Below, one piece after another: positions 13,879-14,412 of a stretch of DNA of 14,412 nucleotides. Position numbers and translations under genes: made by a program. Each line of letters starts with the position of its first letter. The first letter of the stretch is position 1. The stretch spans positions 1 through 14,412 of the forward strand of contig CANHKJ010000054.1 of NCBI GenBank assembly GCA_947460915.1. Direction: 5' to 3'. The notes beneath the pieces are model-generated. The model was given only the letters and a program-made list of their open reading frames with translations, was not told the DNA's origin and did not search any database. Source of the stretch: Verrucomicrobiia bacterium (GTDB lineage: Bacteria > Verrucomicrobiota > Verrucomicrobiia > Verrucomicrobiales > Akkermansiaceae).

Positions 13879-14412
13879 TCATACATTTACCAAATGCGCG
13901 CCGAGTGAGGGGCGAGAGCAGAAAATTTCAGGAACAATCTGCGTTTCGGATTCGTAGCGTTGACGCATCGTTGCCATGATTGATTCGGCCTGGGCCGCTT
14001 CGCACAGAGTCACGGTGGAACCACCAAATCCGCCGCCGGTCATGCGGGCGCCGATGACTCCACCTGACGCGCCAATATCAGCTGCAATGCGCACCATCAG
14101 ATCGAGTTCGGCGCAGGAAACCTCAAAATCATCGCGCAAGGAATCGTGCGAGGCATACATCAAGATCCCAAGACGGGCAAAATCATTGGCTGCGAGAGCC
14201 GCAGCGGCCTCTTGAGTGCGAGCAATTTCTCCCACCACGTGGCGCGAACGTCGATTGACGGGATCGCCTAACAAATCCCAGGCTTGTTCGACGTCAGCCA
14301 TTGTCACATCGCGCCACGAAGCCTTGCCAAGGATCGCGAGACCATCTTCGGTGTGCTTGCGACGAATTGCATAACCGCCATCCGAGAGTTGGTGATGCAC
14401 ATTGGTGTTGGC
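13879..14412 (-). CDS. galK: Galactokinase, C-terminal part (cut by window edge)
   Basis: Galactokinase phosphorylates galactose at C1 in the Leloir pathway. The 177 visible residues begin ANTNVHHQLSDGGYAIRR, matching the family block that follows the ATP-binding middle of the protein. They include VGEIARTQEAAAAL, FARLGILMYASHDSLRDDFEVS and the C-terminal GHMP-kinase motif GARMTGGGFGGSTVTL. The gene ends in TGA at 13881-13879 after an ordinary family C-terminus. Roughly the first half, with the galactose-binding and PxGLGLSSSA motifs, lies beyond the window, so the start and promoter cannot be placed. No other galactose gene is in the window. Confidence 0.95.
   Translation of the reverse strand, partial: ANTNVHHQLSDGGYAIRRKHTEDGLAILGKASWRDVTMADVEQAWDLLGDPVNRRSRHVVGEIARTQEAAAALAANDFARLGILMYASHDSLRDDFEVSCAELDLMVRIAADIGASGGVIGARMTGGGFGGSTVTLCEAAQAESIMATMRQRYESETQIVPEIFCSRPSLGAHLVNV

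Overview
The window is a 14.4 kb stretch of an ordinary bacterial chromosome. It holds 14 protein genes (two cut by the window edges) and one tRNA, packed tightly on both strands. No insertion sequence, phage gene, CRISPR array or rRNA is visible. The mix of genes points to a Verrucomicrobiota-like bacterium: an archaeal/eukaryotic-type prolyl-tRNA synthetase, a stand-alone hisB without a phosphatase domain, a signal-peptide-bearing HupE/UreJ-type protein, and a striking absence of Shine-Dalgarno sequences. This placement is inferred from gene style; no marker gene in the window proves it.

Layout. At the left edge the minus strand carries tRNA-Arg(CCG), then a glutamate-type dehydrogenase (gdhA), then the start of thymidylate synthase (thyA). 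Next on the minus strand is a HupE/UreJ-type membrane protein, divergent from proS on the plus strand. proS is followed closely by a small two-helix membrane protein. A minus-strand operon then runs from about 9451 down to 4995: a DUF255/YyaL-like lipoprotein, hisB, hisH, and an RlmM-like RNA methyltransferase that overlaps hisH by 13 bases. Divergent from this operon is a plus-strand operon: a ParA/MinD-like ATPase, a proline-rich protein ending in a roadblock/LC7-like domain (TAATG stop/start overlap), and mnmA. Convergent with mnmA is an OB-fold plus HD-domain nuclease of the YhaM type. Beyond an intergenic stretch rich in short tandem repeats lies the 3' half of galactokinase (galK).

How the genes fit together. 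Most are housekeeping: histidine synthesis, translation and tRNA modification (proS, tRNA-Arg, mnmA, RlmM-like), nucleotide, nitrogen and galactose metabolism. The least ordinary part is the ParA-like ATPase without a ParB, coupled translationally to a long disordered-linker protein with a C-terminal LC7-like domain. This looks like a positioning ATPase with a dedicated partner, and the partner's linker carries a nine-C homopolymer.

Gaps. No gene-free stretch exceeds about 210 bases. The two longest are 2968-3169 (divergent hupE/proS promoters and a palindrome) and 13672-13878 (tandem repeats). The 90 bases between mnmA and the HD gene show nothing convincing.
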